From the NCBI GenBank assembly GCA_026770025.1, contig JAMXDE010000019.1:558001-622000 (forward strand): a DNA stretch of 64,000 nucleotides. The letters run 5' to 3'. Both the position numbers and the translations under genes were made by a program. Of this stretch, positions 12,203 through 25,438 are shown in pieces. The notes beneath the pieces were generated by a model that was not told the origin of the DNA, made no database searches, and saw only the letters and a program-made list of their open reading frames with translations. The stretch's first letter is position 1, and the number at the start of each line of letters is the position of its first letter. The stretch is from Craspedostauros australis (taxonomy: Eukaryota; Bacillariophyta; Bacillariophyceae; Mastogloiales; Achnanthaceae).

Positions 12203-13007
12203 TGTCGACATGTACATGTGAGTATATGTCAAGATGTACGTGTATATGTGCATCGTTCACCTGTTATTCTCTCATACGCACTTGGACGGTATAACTACAT
12301 TCGTGTCAATAGTATACTGTGATTCGTCAGAATTACAGGGGAAATGGAACACACGAAAAGGGGCAAGATTTCTGGAAGAAATTTGCAAATAATGATTTCT
12401 GAGAGAATCAGAAGATCGTCCGTCCATGCATCAATGGTACCAAGAGAATCTCAAGGTACTTCCCAACTAAACCTCAGATGACGATATCATCTGACAGACT
12501 ACTGCATCATCAATGGAACGTGACATCTGGAGAGCAGAAGGACGCCCACTGACGTCGACAGGATGTCAACATGTCACCACGTCGACAGCTGTCTCCAAGT
12601 CAGAGCAGGAGGCAAAGATCCGATGACTGAAGAGGGCATCAGCATCATGAATACTGAAGGTGAACTTCAAATGGTAAGTACTCATGGAGTAAAAGCCAGT
12701 ATTGAATGAACAGAGTGTCAAATGCGGAGTACGCATTGAACACGGAGTATCGTGTAGCATGAGCACACGATGTTGTGAGAGAGAGAGAGAGAGAGAATAC
12801 AGAGAGGAGCGAGAGAGGATCTCGCGTACCGACTCATAGTCGGAGACTGAATCTACAAAACAGATTGAAGCGCCGAGAGCATCAGGCAAGAGAACGAACG
12901 GACACTGAGAGTATCGGAGTGCCAACGTAATGAAATAGCAAACAGACGACTATCAACCAACACCATCTTCCACGTTCGTAGGTTACCGTGAGCGGAACTT
13001 GCCAACA
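12203..13007 (+). mobile_element. 3' LTR of Copia-A copy 1, inserted in Copia-B
   Basis: This 805-bp LTR runs TGTCGACATG to TTGCCAACA. The next bases, tccctg, begin the 3' part of Copia-B. The same six bases, on the opposite strand, border the LTR at 30572-31369, where the 5' part of Copia-B begins. Confidence 0.9.
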
Positions 13008-13009
13008 TC

Positions 13010-16000
13010 CCTGCAGCCAACGTCGATCGCCTCCATGAGACGGTGGCAATGGATACGCTCTTCTCGGATACCCCCGCTCACGATGATGGGGTTCCGGTTC
13101 ATGGCGGGTGCACCATGCTTCAGGTGTACGTCGCCCTCGACTCTCGGTTCACAGCCGGCTTCCCCATGCCATCTGAAAACCGCATCTCCGATACCCTTCG
13201 TGACTTCATCCGACGCCACGGGGCTCCCGACCTTCTGATGTCCGATAACGCCAAGGCTCAGATCGGCAACAAGGTCACGGAGATCCTTTGCCAATACCAT
13301 ATCCGGGATCACCAGAGTGAGCCGGGGCACCAGCACCAGAACGGCGCGGAGCGCCGGATCCAAGATATCAAGCGCACCACCAATGGTGTGATGGATCGCA
13401 CGGGGACCCCCGACCGATTCTGGCTGATCTGCACGCTCTATGTGATTGACCTCTTCAATCACATCGCGCAGGTTACCGCTGGTTCCATCACCCCCCTCCA
13501 AGCCGCCTTTAGCCAACGACTGGACATCTCCAAGTTCCTCTCCTACCGATGGTGGCAACCAGTCTACTACCGGGTTGACAACCCTTCCTTCCCCAGCCAG
13601 TCCAAGGAACGCCGTGGACGCTGGGCCGGTCCCTGTCTCCACAAGGGGGACGACCTCACCTTCTGGGTACTCGATGATGAGACCCAGCGGCTCCTTCCTC
13701 GCTCCGCCATACGGCCGGCTGACGACTCTTCCACCCGCAACCTTCGTGCGGACTTTCCCTTCCCCATTGTTGGGGAGGATGATGGATCTGATGCCATGGA
13801 TACGGCGTCTGGGGAGCCTGACGACGACATCTCCGTCCCTCCAGACCTCGATCCCATCGTCCACTGTCTCTCTGACTCCATCCTGGCTGACTGCCGTGGC
13901 ACAGACCCCGAAACAGTGGGGAATGCAAAGGTCCGCATCCCAAGGTTCTCTCCTGAGGATCTTGTTGGGATGACCTTCATCCACGAGAAGGATGGTCAAC
14001 AGGTCCGAGCTGAGGTGGTGCAGAAGGTCAATGACCTTGACGCCGCCAACCACCAACGCATCAAGATGCTTCTCTCATTGGCAGATGGGGAGACACACGA
14101 CCTGATCTCCTATGTTGAGCTCGCTGACATCATCGAACGTCAGCGAGAGCACAGCGACGATCCCGACGCCAAGTGGGAGTTCGACTCCATTGTCGGACAT
14201 GAAGGACCCCTCACATCTTCCTCCCCCACCTACAAGGGATCCAGATTCAACGTCATTGTGAAATGGGGAGACGGCTCCACCTCCACTGAGCCCCTTTCCA
14301 TCATGATTCAAGATGACCCTGTCTCATGCGCTGCCTACGGCCGCCGCCATGAACTGCTCGACGAGCCTGGTTGGAAGCGCCTCAAGCGCCTCGGCATCCG
14401 CACCCACCGTCTCGAGCGCCAGGTCCACAAGTCCAAGACCTTCTCCCATGCCCCGACCTTCCAGTTCGGTGTCCAAGTCCCTCGCAACCACAAGGAGGCA
14501 ATGAGACTCGATGACAAGAACAGCAACACTCTCTGGGCCGATGCCAAGAAGAAGGAGATGGACCAACTCTTCGGGTACCGTACCTTCAAGACCCTTGGGA
14601 AGGGTGCCCCGGTACCCTCCGGCTTCCAGAAGATCCGCCTTCAGTGGGTCTACGCTGTGAAGCATGACCTCCGTCACAAGGCGCGTTGCGTCGCTGGCGG
14701 CCACCTCACTGAACCCTGCAAGGATGCGTCCTACGCAGGTGTGGTCAGCCTTCGCTCCCTCCGACTCTCCCTCCTCGCCGGGGAACTCAACGGCATTCCA
14801 ACATGGGTCAGAGACATCGGCAATGCATATCTTGAGGCCTTCACTCAAGAGCGCATCTGCTTCGTCGCTGGTGACGAATTCGGTGACTTCGCTGGTCATA
14901 CCATGCAGATAGTCAAGGCACTCTACGGCCTGCGCACATCGGGTGCCCGGTTCCACGAGGCCCTCGCCGACACCCTTCGCGACATGGGGTTCCTCCAGTG
15001 CCGCTCGGATCCTGACGTCTGGATGCGAGACGCCCAGTCCCACTGGGAATACGTCTGTGTCTACGTCGACGACCTCACCGCCACCATGGCGGATCCCAAG
15101 ACCTTCTTCGACACCCTCTCTTCCAAGTATGGGTACCAGCTCAAGGGAGTTGGTCCCATCAAGTACCACCTCGGTGCTGACTTTGGTCGCGACCCCGACG
15201 GTACCCTCAAGCTCTCTCCACAGTCCTACATCAAACGGATGTTGGAGAACTACGAGCGCATGTTCGGTGAGCTCCCTCGCAAGGCCAGCTGTCCCCTCGA
15301 CAAGGCCGACAGTCCTGAACTGGACATCTCTTCCGAACTCTGCGAAACCGACAAACGCAAGTTCATGTCCCTCATCGGTGCACTCCAGTGGTGTATCTCC
15401 CTCGGGCGGTTCGACATCTCTGTCGCTGTCATGACGCTCGCACGCTTCCGCTCGGCTCCCCGCCAAGGCCATCTGGACCGCGCCAAGCGCATCTACGGGT
15501 ACCTCCGCAAACACCCCGATGCAGCCATCCGGTTCCGCACCTGTGTGCCCCGCTTCGACAAGTACTACAAGGTACCCAACCATGACTGGATCTACTCCGT
15601 CTACGGGAAGACCTCTGAGGAGATTCCGGATAATGTCCCCGAGCCGAAAGGCAAGCCTGTCCGAACCACCACGTTTGTCGACGCCAATCTCCTTCACTGC
15701 CAAGTCACTGGCAGATCGGCCACCGGTGCCCTCCATCTGGTGAACCAGACTCCCATTGAGTGGTTCTCCAAGCGTCAGGGTACGGTAGAGACTGCCACTT
15801 ACGGATCTGAGTTGGTTGCCGCTCGACAGGCAACTGAGCAGATCATCTCCCTTTGCCTCGCTCTCCGTGAGATGGGTATCCCAATCGACGGCCCCAGCTG
15901 GATGCTGGGTGACAACCAGTCCGTCATCACCTCCTCCACGGTCCCCAAGAGCATGCTCTCCAAGCGCCACAACGCACTGGCATACCATCGAGTCCGGTCC

Positions 16001-16063
16001 GCTGTCGCCGCGGCATCCTCTACTTCATCAAGATCCCAGGCACCCAGAACGTCGCCGATGTGA
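13010..16063 (+). mobile_element. Integrase-RT-RNase H region of Copia-B
   Basis: The DDE integrase core is visible (LLMSDNAKAQIG and HQHQNGAERRIQD, about 13.2-13.37 kb), followed by an integrase C-terminal region (WAGPCLHKGDD). The copia RT has KIRLQWVYAVKHDLRHKARC near 14.63 kb and catalytic YVDDL near 15.06 kb. RNase H has FVDANLLHC near 15.68 kb and ETATYGSELVAARQATEQ near 15.79 kb. Codon choice is markedly more C-ending than in Copia-A. The long minus-strand frame at 14324-15988 is its antisense shadow. Confidence 0.85.
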
Positions 16064-16188
16064 TGACCAAGTTTCTTCCATGGGCCGTCTTCTGGCCCCT
16101 CGTGAAGCCTATCCTATTCTGGAAAGGACACACTGAGCCCACTTCCTCGACCTCCAAGACCTGAATGTCTGGGACATGCTTTGGGGAG

Positions 16189-16816
16189 TATTAGCGCAAC
16201 GCTATATTCCTAACAATAGCGACACCTGTCGACCAATCAGAAATCTTCGCATTTCTTACCTTTTCCGTTCCGAACGGAAATTCTGGTCAAAATTCCGTTG
16301 TGTCAATTTTGTGTCGCATTTCGCGTTGCAAGAACCGTTTTCCCGTCAATCCCAGTTCCAACATGTCGCGGAAATGAATTTCTTGCCAAGATGAACCACT
16401 CTGTCCAATCAGGACAGACTTCGGTCTTGGGTCCGATAAATATGGAACTGTCCCCAACCTTCTCGAGTGAATACGATCAATCGTGTGATCGTTCTACTCG
16501 CAACATCGTGAGGAGTTGCACCCTACAACACGGCGTATCGCGGTGTTTGTTTTCTGACTTTTGCAAATCTGAACCCACGCAGTAACACGCACATTTGTCG
16601 TGTTGTCTCCGTGTTATATTCCATCTGCAATTGCATGAGACCTGCAAGTTGCCTCTCATGCTCACAGTTCCAAGATCTCAATCTTTGGAGCTCGACAGTC
16701 TTCACCTACTCATACGAATAATTCAATAACAAACAATCATCCTCACCAACAACTACGAATTGATCACTCTGCGTTTTCGGTGCGGTACCCTACCCATATT
16801 CGATTTCGTTCTAACA
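16189..16816 (+). mobile_element. 3' LTR of Copia-B
   Basis: It begins TATTAGCGC after a purine tract and ends TTCTAACA. The following bases, tgtag, match the flank of the other Copia-B LTR on the opposite strand (34747-34751), forming a 5-bp target duplication. The target was Copia-A RT sequence. Confidence 0.9.
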
Positions 16817-17596
16817 TGTAGGGTCAGGGCTTCGTCTGGTTGATGATCCATCCCGTTGGGACAGTTCATGTAGATCTCCTCGTCGAGGTCTCCATGTAGG
16901 AATGCCGTTACGACATCGACGAGTGCGCAGTCCATCTTCTTGATTAGCATGATCACCATCATGACCCGATAGGTCACGTCATGGATGACGGGTGAGTAAT
17001 GCTCTTGGAAGTCTACTCCTGCGACTTGTGAATAGCCACATGCAACGAGTTGTGCTCGATGTGTGCCGTCACGCTTCAGCTTGAAGACCCATTTGCACTT
17101 GCAGCATCTGCGGCCGCGTGGGATGGCGTCTTGTTTGATCTTGCTATACACTTTGCGTGTATCCATGGAGTCAAACTCCTTCTTGATGGCTGCTCGATAT
17201 CCCTTTCGATGGATGGGATCTGTGTGATTGAAGGCTCCATTGAATGTCATTGGTTCGATGTACTTCCTTGACTCTCCGTTCTAGTCCTGCATCGACAGTC
17301 CAATGTCGATCGCTGGTGATTCGGTAATGATTGCATTCATTCCGTATTATCCAGTTGTGCTATGATGAGTGATCTCGATCTCTTCATCTTCGTCTTCGAT
17401 TTCTTCATCATCTGTGGTTTCGTTGTTGTCACTCATTTTGTTGTTTGATTCGTCAGCTATCTCATCGCTGAGTTCATCACTATCTTTGTTGTATGATGAT
17501 TCGCTCTCGTAGCCTTCCTCCTTCCGACCTCGTTCATTGAAGTCTGAGAGCTCACGCAGAGCTCTGGGAATACTCTTCCCTGTAGTCGGCTTGGGA
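16817..17596 (-). mobile_element. Copia-A fragment (RT N-terminal part)
   Basis: This is minus-strand Copia-A sequence covering the acidic linker and the start of RT. It is bounded on the left by the Copia-B LTR and on the right by a plus-strand Copia-A LTR. It is the partner of 34752-35898; together they flank Copia-B. The same 780 bp followed by a plus LTR recur at 24659-26229. Confidence 0.85.
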
Positions 17597-18385
17597 TGTC
17601 GAGATGTACATGTGAGTATATGTCAAGATGTACGTGTATATGTGCATCGTTCACCCGTTATTCTCTCATACGCACTTGGACGGTATAACTACATTCGTGT
17701 CAATAGTATACTGTGATTCGTCAGAATTACAGGGGAAATGGAACACACGAAAAGGGGCAAGATTTCTGGAAGAAATTTGCAAATAACGATTTCTGAGAGA
17801 ATTAGAAGATCGTCCGTCCATGCGTCAATGGTACCAAGAGAATCTCAAGGTACTTCCCAACTAAACCTCAGATGACAATATCATCTGACAGACTACTGCA
17901 TCACCAATGGAACGTGACATCTGGAGAGCAGAAGGACGCCCACTGACGTCGACAGGATGTCAACATGTCACCACGTCGACAGCTGTCTCCAAGTCAGAGC
18001 AGGAGGCGAAGATACAATGACCCATGAAGATCATGGATACTGAAGGTGAACTTCAAATGGTAAGTACTCATGGAGTAGAAGCCAGTACTGAATGAACAGA
18101 GTGTCGAATACGGAGTACGCATCGAACACGGAGTATCGTGTAGCATGAGCACACGATGTAGAGAGAGAGAGAGAATACAGAGAGGAGCGAGAGAGCATTT
18201 CGCGTACCGACTCATAGTCAGAGACCGAATCTACGAAACAGATTGAAGCGCCCAGAGCATCGGGCAAGAGAACGAACGGACACCGAGAGTATCGGAGTGC
18301 CAACGTAATGAAATAGCAAACAGAAGACTATCAACCAACACCATCTTCCACGTTCGTAGGTTACCGTGAGCGGAACTTGCCAACA
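17597..18385 (+). mobile_element. 5' LTR of Copia-A copy 2
   Basis: This 789-bp LTR runs TGTCGAGATG to TTGCCAACA and is preceded by ttggga, the recurring junction motif of this locus. Confidence 0.9.
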
Positions 18386-21300
18386 CGTTTATAAACGATA
18401 GATCAGGGCGAACCCGCAGATCGGATCGTGCAAGGAAGACGAACATCATTCAAGAGCAGCAGGCTGAATGAGCGAGGAAGAGGAATTGAGAGACATCCCT
18501 CTGTCCAACCCGACTATCAAGAGAGAAGAAGGTGCGAGTGAGACTCCACCACGAGAAGAGAAGGAAGTAGCAGCGGCTACTGTCCTATCAGGCGCAGACG
18601 CAAGCGCGATCGACGAGACCAAAGAGGAACGGTCTGCAAGACAACATCGCGAGAAGGAGAGGATCCTCAAGACGGTCAAGCAAGAGGAGACTGGTGTGAC
18701 GGAGAGCATTCGCACAGCCAAACAGAGGAGAATTTGTGACGAAAACAATCTCCGCGCAACAACAGGCGAAAATCGAAAAAGTGACAACACAGAAACAGAC
18801 GGAAATCAAGGGCGCGAGCGCGCCAACAACAAAACAACGAATCAATATGGCGACATCAGCCAACATGAACAAGCGACGCATCAAGGAGCCGATGTTCAGC
18901 GGTGAACAGGAAGACTACAGCGCATGGGAGTCCCAAGCAAAGGCATACGCTCGTGCACAGAAGACGAAAGACGTGATGTTGGGCAAGACCAAGGTACCAA
19001 CAGTGAGCGAGATCGCGGCAGCCGCCGATGAAGCCAAGGAAGCGATGGAGGAGATCTACAAATTGGGATGCGACTGCTTCAGTGATCTGATCCTCATGAT
19101 GGATGCAGAGAAAGGAAAGGGCAAGCAGGCCATCCAGTACATCAACCAATGCATCTCCGACGACTACCCCGAAGGAGACGCACATGCAGCGTGGAACGTT
19201 CTCGCGGAGAAGTTCCGACCATCCGATGCGGTGACAAAGATGAAACTCAAGCGCCAATTCAACAACGAAAAGATGAAGAGAGACACGGACCCAGACATCT
19301 ACATCACGCAACTTGAGAGTCTACGATCGCGTCTCCACGATGTCAAATATGAGATCACGGACGAGGAAATGATCATGCAGATTCTCAGCACAGTGAGCGT
19401 GGAATACAAAACCCACGTCGTGAACTTCCAACACCAACTCACGTTCAATCCGGATCTGGTTACCATCAACACGATCAGAGGAGTACTCCGCACTGCGTAC
19501 GCCACGCACAGAGGAGGCAAAGCATACGTCGACGACTTCCAAGACAGTAACACGAAGAGCAACGACACCGGTTTCACAAGCACCGGTAACTTCAAGGGTA
19601 CTTGTCACAACTGTGGCGTGTATGGCCATAGATCCGCCGATTGCCCAGAACGCAAGAAATTGAACAACAAGAAAAATAACAACAACAACAACAACAACCG
19701 CAACAAGGGAAGCGGTTTCAAGGGCAAGTGCAACTACTGCGGCATCTTTGGACATCGTGAGGCGGAGTGCCGAAAGAAGAAGTTCAACGAGAAGAAGAAG
19801 GCCGACGAGCAGGCCAACACAGCAACACAAGGACACGACAAGAGCGGACACGAGATGGTACTCTCGGCAAAAGACATGCTGCTCTGCATGTTTGTGTCCG
19901 ACGACTACATCGAAGACTCCTTCTTCAATAACTTCGAGTACGTTGGGAGTGACGACGAAGTGCAGGACGATGAGATCGTCCGGGAGTGGCTCAGCGAGGA
20001 GCCAATCATCCACGAGGTGGATCCAAGACGCGAAGTGAGCTACGAATGCTGCTTCAACGCGCACGACCTGATCGGTTCATACGGCGACGAAGCCGAGATG
20101 GACAGCAAGGCCAACAATAGCGACATCGAAGAGACCATGAGCGATGACGATGACGACGCCGACGAGAACGGCGCAGATGAAGACGATGAGGCGAACCGCG
20201 GCGCGGCGCCTCCTCCTCCAGCGGCGGGGAACAACAGATCGGGCATCTTCAACGAGGATGACAGCAACGAATCCGAGGACGGCAATCATCCAGACGACAG
20301 CTTCAATCCAAACGAGCGTGTTGTCTACCCAGGGAATATCGACTTCCCACCAATCGAGGATCCCAACAGGTCCAACTACCTCCATCGTCATGATACCGTC
20401 CCATATGCGACAGAGACAGCATTGGTGATCCAGAAGCAACTCATCTTCGATGCAGTGATGGAAGCAGGAGTGAGCCTGTTCCCAGGAGTCGCACAAGGAG
20501 TGCTGAGATCAATATGGGTGAACATGATGGGATCGATCCTATCCAAGAACTTCAGATTGATCGAAGAGATTCTCGCCAATTCGGTTGTGATCAATCGCAT
20601 ACTGGAAGCAGCCAAGACAGAGACGATCCCAGAGACGGATCTGCATACATCCTTGGAGGATGTATGCGCGTACTCTTACGCGAGCGTCCACGCGTCCACC
20701 CATATGATCCAGTCACAGGATCTCATCAAAGCAACACGATTCCATCGGACTACGCGCAACTACCCGATGACATGGATGACGGAGACCATCATCCTCCATA
20801 CAACGAAGATGGAGTCCACGAAGACGACGACGACGGCAGCTTCGACGACGAGATAGCTGCGGCAGCTGTGGAGCAACTCCACAAGCTGAGCACCAAGTAC
20901 AAGGACAAGGTCAACAAGGACACCTGGCTCGCCGATAGCGGAGCTTCGTGTCACATTGTCAACTCAGACGCCGCTCTCTTCAACGTGCGGCACATCAAGT
21001 CCTTCGTCCAAGTGGGAGACAGCACGAAGCTGGATTCTCCCAAGATGGGATCCATTCGCTTGAAGGTCAAGCAGCAAGACAACACTGGCCACGTCATCCG
21101 GTTCGATGATGTGAAGTACACACCCAAGATGGCGGTGAACCTTTTCTCCACGAACAAGGCTCTGTACAACGGTTACCAGCTTGGTAACAACGGCATTCTG
21201 ATGGACATCATCAACGGATTTGGAACAAAGATTGTGTTCGATCGAGTCTTCCCCACATCCAACGGATTCATCACAGGAGTGCAGATGCATCCCATCATGC

Positions 21301-22700
21301 CAACAGACGACGACAAGGCTTGCACAGTCATCGTCAAGAATCCATCCAAGGAGATCAGCGCGGTGAACCTGCACCGAATTCTTGGCCACGCGCCACTCGA
21401 GACCATGAAGCGGACGGCCGCTCAATACGGATGGAAAATGATTGGCGAGATGCCAGTATGTCGCGACTGCGCGGTCGCGAACGCAAGAGTGAAAAATATT
21501 CCGAAGGCAACCATTCCAAGAGCAACTCACCGTGGCGAACGGCTCTTCATTGACATTAGTTACACTAAACACATAAGCTTCGGAGATAAACGCTACTGGA
21601 CCCTGATTGTGGACGACTGCACAGATCACTGCTGGAGTTTCTTTCTCAAGAACAAGAGTGATCAACCAGGATACATCAAACGGTTCGTTCAAACAATCAA
21701 GTCACAGACTGGTGACCAACAGATCATCTTCCGAGGTGACAACAGTGGAGAGAACAAAATCCACGGAGGATATTCTCATCGATGCAGGACTCAACGTGAA
21801 ATTCGAATACACGGCATCGAACACGCCGCAACAGAACGGCAGAGTGGAACGCAAATTCGCGTACCTCTATACCAAGATCCGCTCCATGCTCAACGGAGCA
21901 CAACTCGACAAAGAGTATAGGCACGGCTTGTGGGCAGCAGCTGCTAGCACTGCCACTGCCATCGCCAACATCACCGTAGCGAAGAACCAGAAGGAGTCAC
22001 CACATTGATAATTCTTTGGCAACGATCCACCATATGCGGATGCACTCCGCACTTTCGGAGAGGTGGGTGTTGTGAAGACTACCTATGGCGGGATTACCGC
22101 CAAACTCAAGAACAGAGGAGAAGAGATGGTGTTCATCGGATATGCACACCAACATGCATCAGGGGTCTACAACATGTACAGACCATCGACCAAGTCGCTC
22201 ATCTGTTCACGCGATATCAAGTGGCTCAACCAATCATATGGACAGTTCCGTGGCTGGGCACCAGCACCAAACATATCCAACGAAACAGGAACAACAGACG
22301 CATACGGCTTCACAACCATCAGACGGAAGGGAGCAACGCCAAGGACGGCAACGCGTCAAACATCGGAAGCAAAGAGAGTATCTTTCGCTGACAGCAACAG
22401 GTACTATATCCTATCAGACAGTGATGATGAGGATGATGAGGACGATGGAGTAGTAACTCAACTGATCTACAACAACAAGGAAGATCGGAGCGAATCCAAT
22501 CATGAGGATGACGAGACCCCACCATCCAGCGACGAAGCCGGTGATGAGACAGGTGTCACCCCTCCAAACACACCAGCGAGATCTACACATGAGACACCAT
22601 TGAGACCTCCACCAAGCAAACCGAGCAAGCGTGACATAGCTAGAAAGGAGAGGATCCGACATCACAAAGCACGAGGCAGGAAGGGAGAAGCTAATCCCAA
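17597..22700 (+). mobile_element. Copia-A copy 2, 5' part
   Basis: It comprises a 5' LTR at 17597-18385, the palindrome at 18386-18397, gag at about 18.47-20.84 kb with both zinc knuckles and the poly-Asn linker, and protease-integrase at about 20.9-22.7 kb. It stops at the site tcccaa (22695-22700), where an inverted LTR begins. It is very similar to copy 1 through gag and protease and carries the same kind of frame interruptions (about four), so the two share a broken ancestor or a duplication. It forms the left arm of the large inverted repeat. Confidence 0.9.
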
Positions 22701-23491
22701 TGTTGGCAAGTTCCACTCATGGTAACCTACGAACGTGGAAGATGGTGTTGGTTGATAGTCGTCTGTTTGCTATTTCATTACGTTGGCACTCCGATACTCT
22801 TGGTGTCTGTTCGTTCTCTTGCCCGATGCTCTGGGCGCTTCAATCTGTTTCGTAGATTCGGTCTCTGACTATGAGTCGGTACGCGAAATGCTCTCTCGCT
22901 CCTCTCTGTATTCTCTCTCTCTCTCTCTACATCGTGTGCTCGTGCTACACGATACTCCGTGTTCGATGCGTACTCCACATTTGACGCTCCGTTCGTTCAG
23001 TACTGGCTTCTACTCCATGAGTACTTACCATTTGAAGTTCACCTTCAGTATCCATGATCTTCATGGGTCATCGCATCTTCGCCTCCTGCTCTGACTTGGA
23101 GACAGCTGTCGACGTGGTGACATGTTGACATCCTGTCGACGTCAGTGGGTGTCCTTCTGGTCTCCAGATGTCACGTTCCATTGATGATGCAGTAGTCTGT
23201 CAGATGATATCGTCATCTGAGGTTTAGTTGGGAAGTACCTTGAGATTCTCTTGGTACCATTGACGCATGGACGGACGATCTTCTAATTCTCTCAGAAATC
23301 GTTGATTGCAAATTTCCTCCAGAAATTCTCCTCATGTTTCTGTGTTCCATTTCCACTGTAATTCTGACGAATCACAGTATACTATTGACACGAATGTAGT
23401 TATACCGTCCAAGTGCGTATGAGAGAATAACAGGTGAACGATGCACATATACACGTACATCTTGACATATACTCACATGTACATGTCGACA
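22701..23491 (-). mobile_element. 3' LTR of Copia-A copy 3 (mosaic)
   Basis: Its 3' three quarters are nearly identical to the LTR at 25439-26229. The segment at about 23.29-23.37 kb instead matches the diverged LTR at 35919-36658 (shared minus-strand words AACATGAGGAGAATTTC and TTTGCAATCAACG). The LTR is therefore a mosaic of two subtypes. A purine tract (minus-strand AGGAAGGG) adjoins it at 23492-23499. Confidence 0.8.
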
Positions 23492-23509
23492 CCCTTCCTG
23501 TGTGCATTT

Positions 23510-25430
23510 GGTCATTCGAATGTTCTCGATGTATCAAGGTACGACTTCTCATGTTCACATTGTAAGTCGGCCTTGATGTTCTTGGTGAATCCATTGCTTG
23601 TTTTCTGCTCGGATTTGACGAAAATGATTTCGATGGTTTTGTTGATTACCATGTTCCTCACGTAGTGATGGCGCACGTCAATGTGCCGCAATTGTTGGGA
23701 TGTTGATGGGTTCTTGGCAATGAAGATCGCTCTGATGTTGTCCACACGGACCTTGATCGGTGTCTTCACTGGGACGCCCACACTTTCGAGTAGCTGCATA
23801 ACAAAGAAGATTTCCTTTGCCGCTTCGGAAAGGGCAATGTATTCTGCTTTGGATGAGCTGAGTGTGACGGCCTTCTGTGCTTTGGATCGCCAAAGGATTG
23901 GTACCTTGCACAGGTATAGGATGAATCCCCCTACGCTGATTCTCGTGTTCTTGTCTCCTGCATATTCGCTATTGTAGAAGAGCTCCATGTCCCAGCCGTC
24001 GTCATCTGGACGCGCTGGATGGATCTTCAATCCATAGTCCTTTGTATCGATCACATACTTTATGATCTGATACATCTCCTTCATTGCAGCCTTGGTGGGT
24101 CCAATCAATACCTTGGAGAGTTCCCTCACAGGGTTCGCGATATCTGGTCGCGAGTGCTTGATGAGGAAGAGTAGCATACCAACGCCTTGGCGGTATTTGG
24201 CATGTTCTTCCAGTCCGACCTTCTGCAGTCCGTTATCTTTGGATGGTCGTACGATGATTTGACCCAGGGTTCCTGGTGTCCCATAGCGTTGCATCTTCTC
24301 AACCTTGGTTCTGAACTCTTCGATGAGGTGTCGGATGAGATGTGGTTGACGCAACGTTGCTCTGGTCTTGTCGTGGTTCAGTTCGATGTTGCAGCTGAGG
24401 TAATCTCCGAGTCCGCGCTCGATTGTCACTTTGAATTTGTTGCCTTGGATGTCCTTCAGGAATGTCTCCAGTGCCTTGGAGTCTCCGCAGCAGAAGCAAT
24501 CGTCCACGTAGATGGCCAAAATCATGCTTCCTTTGTTCGTCTTCCTGTAGAACAGGCACGGATCTGCCGCGCTCTGTTCGAAGTTGATATTCTTGAGGGT
24601 CGATACCAACATCTTGAACCATTGCCTGGCGCTCTGCACAAGTCCGTAGATTGGCTTGTGTAGGGTCAGGGCTTCGTCTGGTTGATGATCCATCCCGTTG
24701 GGACAGTTCATGTAGATCTCCTCGTCGAGGTCTCCATGTAGGAATGCCGTTACGACATCGACGAGTGCGCAGTCCATCTTCTTGATTAGCATGATCACCA
24801 TCATGACCCGATAGGTCACGTCATGGATGACGGGTGAGTAATGCTCTTGGAAGTCTACTCCTGCGACTTGTGAATAGCCACATGCAACGAGTTGTGCTCG
24901 ATGTGTGCCGTCACGCTTCAGCTTGAAGACCCATTTGCACTTGCAGCATCTGCGGCCGCGTGGGATGGCGTCTTGTTTGATCTTGCTATACACTTTGCGT
25001 GTATCCATGGAGTCAAACTCCTTCTTGATGGCTGCTCGATATCCCTTTCGATGGATGGGATCTGTGTGATTGAAGGCTCCATTGAATGTCATTGGTTCGA
25101 TGTACTTCCTTGACTCTCCGTTCTGGTCCTGCATCGACAGTCCAATGTCGATCGCTGGTGATTCGGTAATGATTGCATTCATTCCGTATTATCCAGTTGT
25201 GCTATGATGAGTGATCTCGATCTCTTCATCTTCGTCTTCGATTTCTTCATCATCTGTGGTTTCGTTGTTGTCACTCATTTTGTTGTTTGATTCGTCAGCT
25301 ATCTCATCGCTGAGTTCATCACTATCTTTGTTGTATGATGATTCGCTCTCGTAGCCTTCCTCCTTCCGACCTCGTTCATTGAAGTCTGAGAGCTCACGCA
25401 GAGCTCTGGGAATACTCTTCCCTGTAGTCG
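23510..25430 (-). mobile_element. RT-RNase H region of Copia-A copy 3
   Basis: This is the longest RT-RNase H open region of the family here. It shows catalytic YVDD near 24.5 kb and the RNase H SSSKAEYIALSEAAKE block near 23.86 kb. It is the spacer between the inverted-repeat arms. Confidence 0.9.
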
Positions 25431-25438
25431 GCTTGGGA

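Larger units (their letters stand above)
4793..13007 (+). mobile_element. Copia-A copy 1 (Ty1/copia LTR retroelement)
   Basis: This is a near full-length copy. Its parts are a 5' LTR at 4793-5949 (with a TRIM inserted in it), gag at about 6.03-8.4 kb, protease-integrase at about 8.45-10.5 kb, reverse transcriptase-RNase H at about 10.6-12.18 kb, a polypurine tract at 12195-12202 and a 3' LTR at 12203-13007. The order integrase before RT is diagnostic of Ty1/copia. The reading frame is broken in about five places, so it looks inactive. The bases outside the two LTRs (ccata / tccctg) do not match. The right-hand six instead match the flank of the minus-strand LTR at 30572-31369, which indicates that recombination exchanged the ends. 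Confidence 0.9.
13008..16816 (+). mobile_element. Copia-B, 3' part (integrase to 3' LTR)
   Basis: This is the 3' portion of a second, higher-GC Ty1/copia family. An open region at about 13.04-16.06 kb holds the integrase core, RT and RNase H. A TTGGGGAG purine tract (16181-16188) and a 628-bp 3' LTR (16189-16816) follow. It lacks gag, protease and the integrase N-terminus, which lie at 31370-34118 on the other strand. Apart from this split few breaks are evident. Its LTR differs from the partner LTR at 34119-34746 by about five bases, so the insertion is young. Confidence 0.9.

Noticed and set aside
14324-15988. 554-codon minus-strand frame
   Set aside because: It is the exact antisense of Copia-B pol, whose domains are clear on the plus strand.
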